Assembly (NCBI GenBank): GCA_955652455.1
Contig: CATPBU010000143.1
Span: 1-5,406, forward strand
Source: Candidatus Dormiibacterota bacterium
GTDB taxonomy: Bacteria > Chloroflexota > Dormibacteria > UBA8260
Length of the DNA stretch: 5,406 nt
Direction of reading: 5' to 3'
Numbering within the stretch: position 1 is the stretch's first letter; each line of letters opens with the position of its first letter. Of the stretch, positions 5,143 through 5,406 are shown piece after piece. The notes beneath the pieces were generated by a model. The model made no database searches and was not told the origin of the DNA. It was given only the letters and a program-made list of their open reading frames with translations. A program made the position numbers and the translations under genes.

Positions 5143-5406
5143 CGGCGGTGGTGCCGGCGGGATGTCCGGCCAAGGCGTGACCCCGCCCGGCGGCGGCGCG
5201 CCTGGCTGCGGTCCGACCGTCGTGAGCCGCATGCCCGAGCCCACCACGAGCGCGACCAGGTTGGCGAGCACGGCGAATCCGAGGGCGATCAGGATGAGGG
5301 TGAATCCCAGCGCTGCGTGGACGCTGAAGAAGCTGTCGATGGTGCCGCCTAGTCCGCTCGAGGAGAGCGAACCTGTACCGCCGGCGCTGCTGGTGATCTT
5401 GTTGAC
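5134..5406 (-). CDS. C-terminal fragment of an unrecognised membrane protein
   Basis: On the minus strand a frame is open from the right edge to a TGA at 5136-5134, giving 90 visible residues. The N-terminus is outside the window. Visible residues 1-25 are Gly/Ser-rich (SSAGGTGSLSSSGLGG). Residues about 30-56 form a hydrophobic membrane helix (HAALGFTLILIALGFAVLANLVALVVG). Residues 62-90 are a Pro/Gly-rich tail (PQPGAPPPGG, WPDIPPAPPPTG). This ordered pattern of linker, helix and proline-rich tail, with a stop just 23 bases from the convergent permease stop, supports a real gene. I cannot assign a family. It is transcribed opposite to the other genes, so it belongs to a different unit. The Pro-rich tail may be a protein-binding or wall-spanning segment, but this is a guess. 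Confidence 0.7.
   Translation of the reverse strand, partial: VNKITSSAGGTGSLSSSGLGGTIDSFFSVHAALGFTLILIALGFAVLANLVALVVGSGMRLTTVGPQPGAPPPGGVTPWPDIPPAPPPTG

Noticed and set aside
4001..5173. 390-codon minus-strand open frame opposite the permease
   Set aside because: It is a shadow of the TSUP gene and of the dehydrogenase end. The product is low complexity with many His, Arg, Asp and Gln, and it also conflicts with the better-supported minus-strand gene ending at 5134.

Overview
The window is GC-rich bacterial DNA. It has densely packed genes, strong G/C preference at third codon positions, and frequent GTG/TTG starts joined to upstream stops by 4-base overlaps. This style fits Actinobacteria or a GC-rich neighbour such as Chloroflexi or Dormibacterota-like lineages; the sequence alone does not settle the phylum. 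I see no rRNA, tRNA, CRISPR array, insertion sequence or phage gene.

Region 1 (about 2-3351, + strand) looks like one five-gene transcription unit. It holds: (a) the end of a protein with a long disordered Ala/Pro/Asp-rich region and one C-terminal transmembrane helix, i.e. tail-anchored topology; (b) 5 bases later, an ArsA/Get3-family ATPase with a C-terminal HSP20 (alpha-crystallin)-like domain; (c) a small unrecognised helical protein with a very basic tail; (d) a Nudix hydrolase; (e) a CaCA-type cation exchanger. Genes b/c, c/d and d/e overlap by 4 bases (GTGA, TTGA, GTGA), which implies translational coupling.

Region 2 (3352-5110, + strand) starts after an 87-base gap. It carries a 12-base direct repeat and a clear Shine-Dalgarno site, then an NAD-type short-chain dehydrogenase of the peroxisomal-MFE-2-like class. 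After 25 bases follows a TSUP (TauE/SafE-like) membrane permease.

Region 3 (5134-5406, - strand) is the C-terminal part of a convergent, unrecognised membrane protein with one visible transmembrane helix and a Pro/Gly-rich tail. A hairpin spans its stop codon.

The most interesting reading is region 1. Get3 proteins in eukaryotes deliver tail-anchored proteins to membranes, and here a predicted tail-anchored protein sits directly upstream of a Get3-like ATPase with a built-in HSP20-like domain and a coupled small protein. A dedicated bacterial chaperone/client system is an inference from this arrangement, not something the sequence proves.
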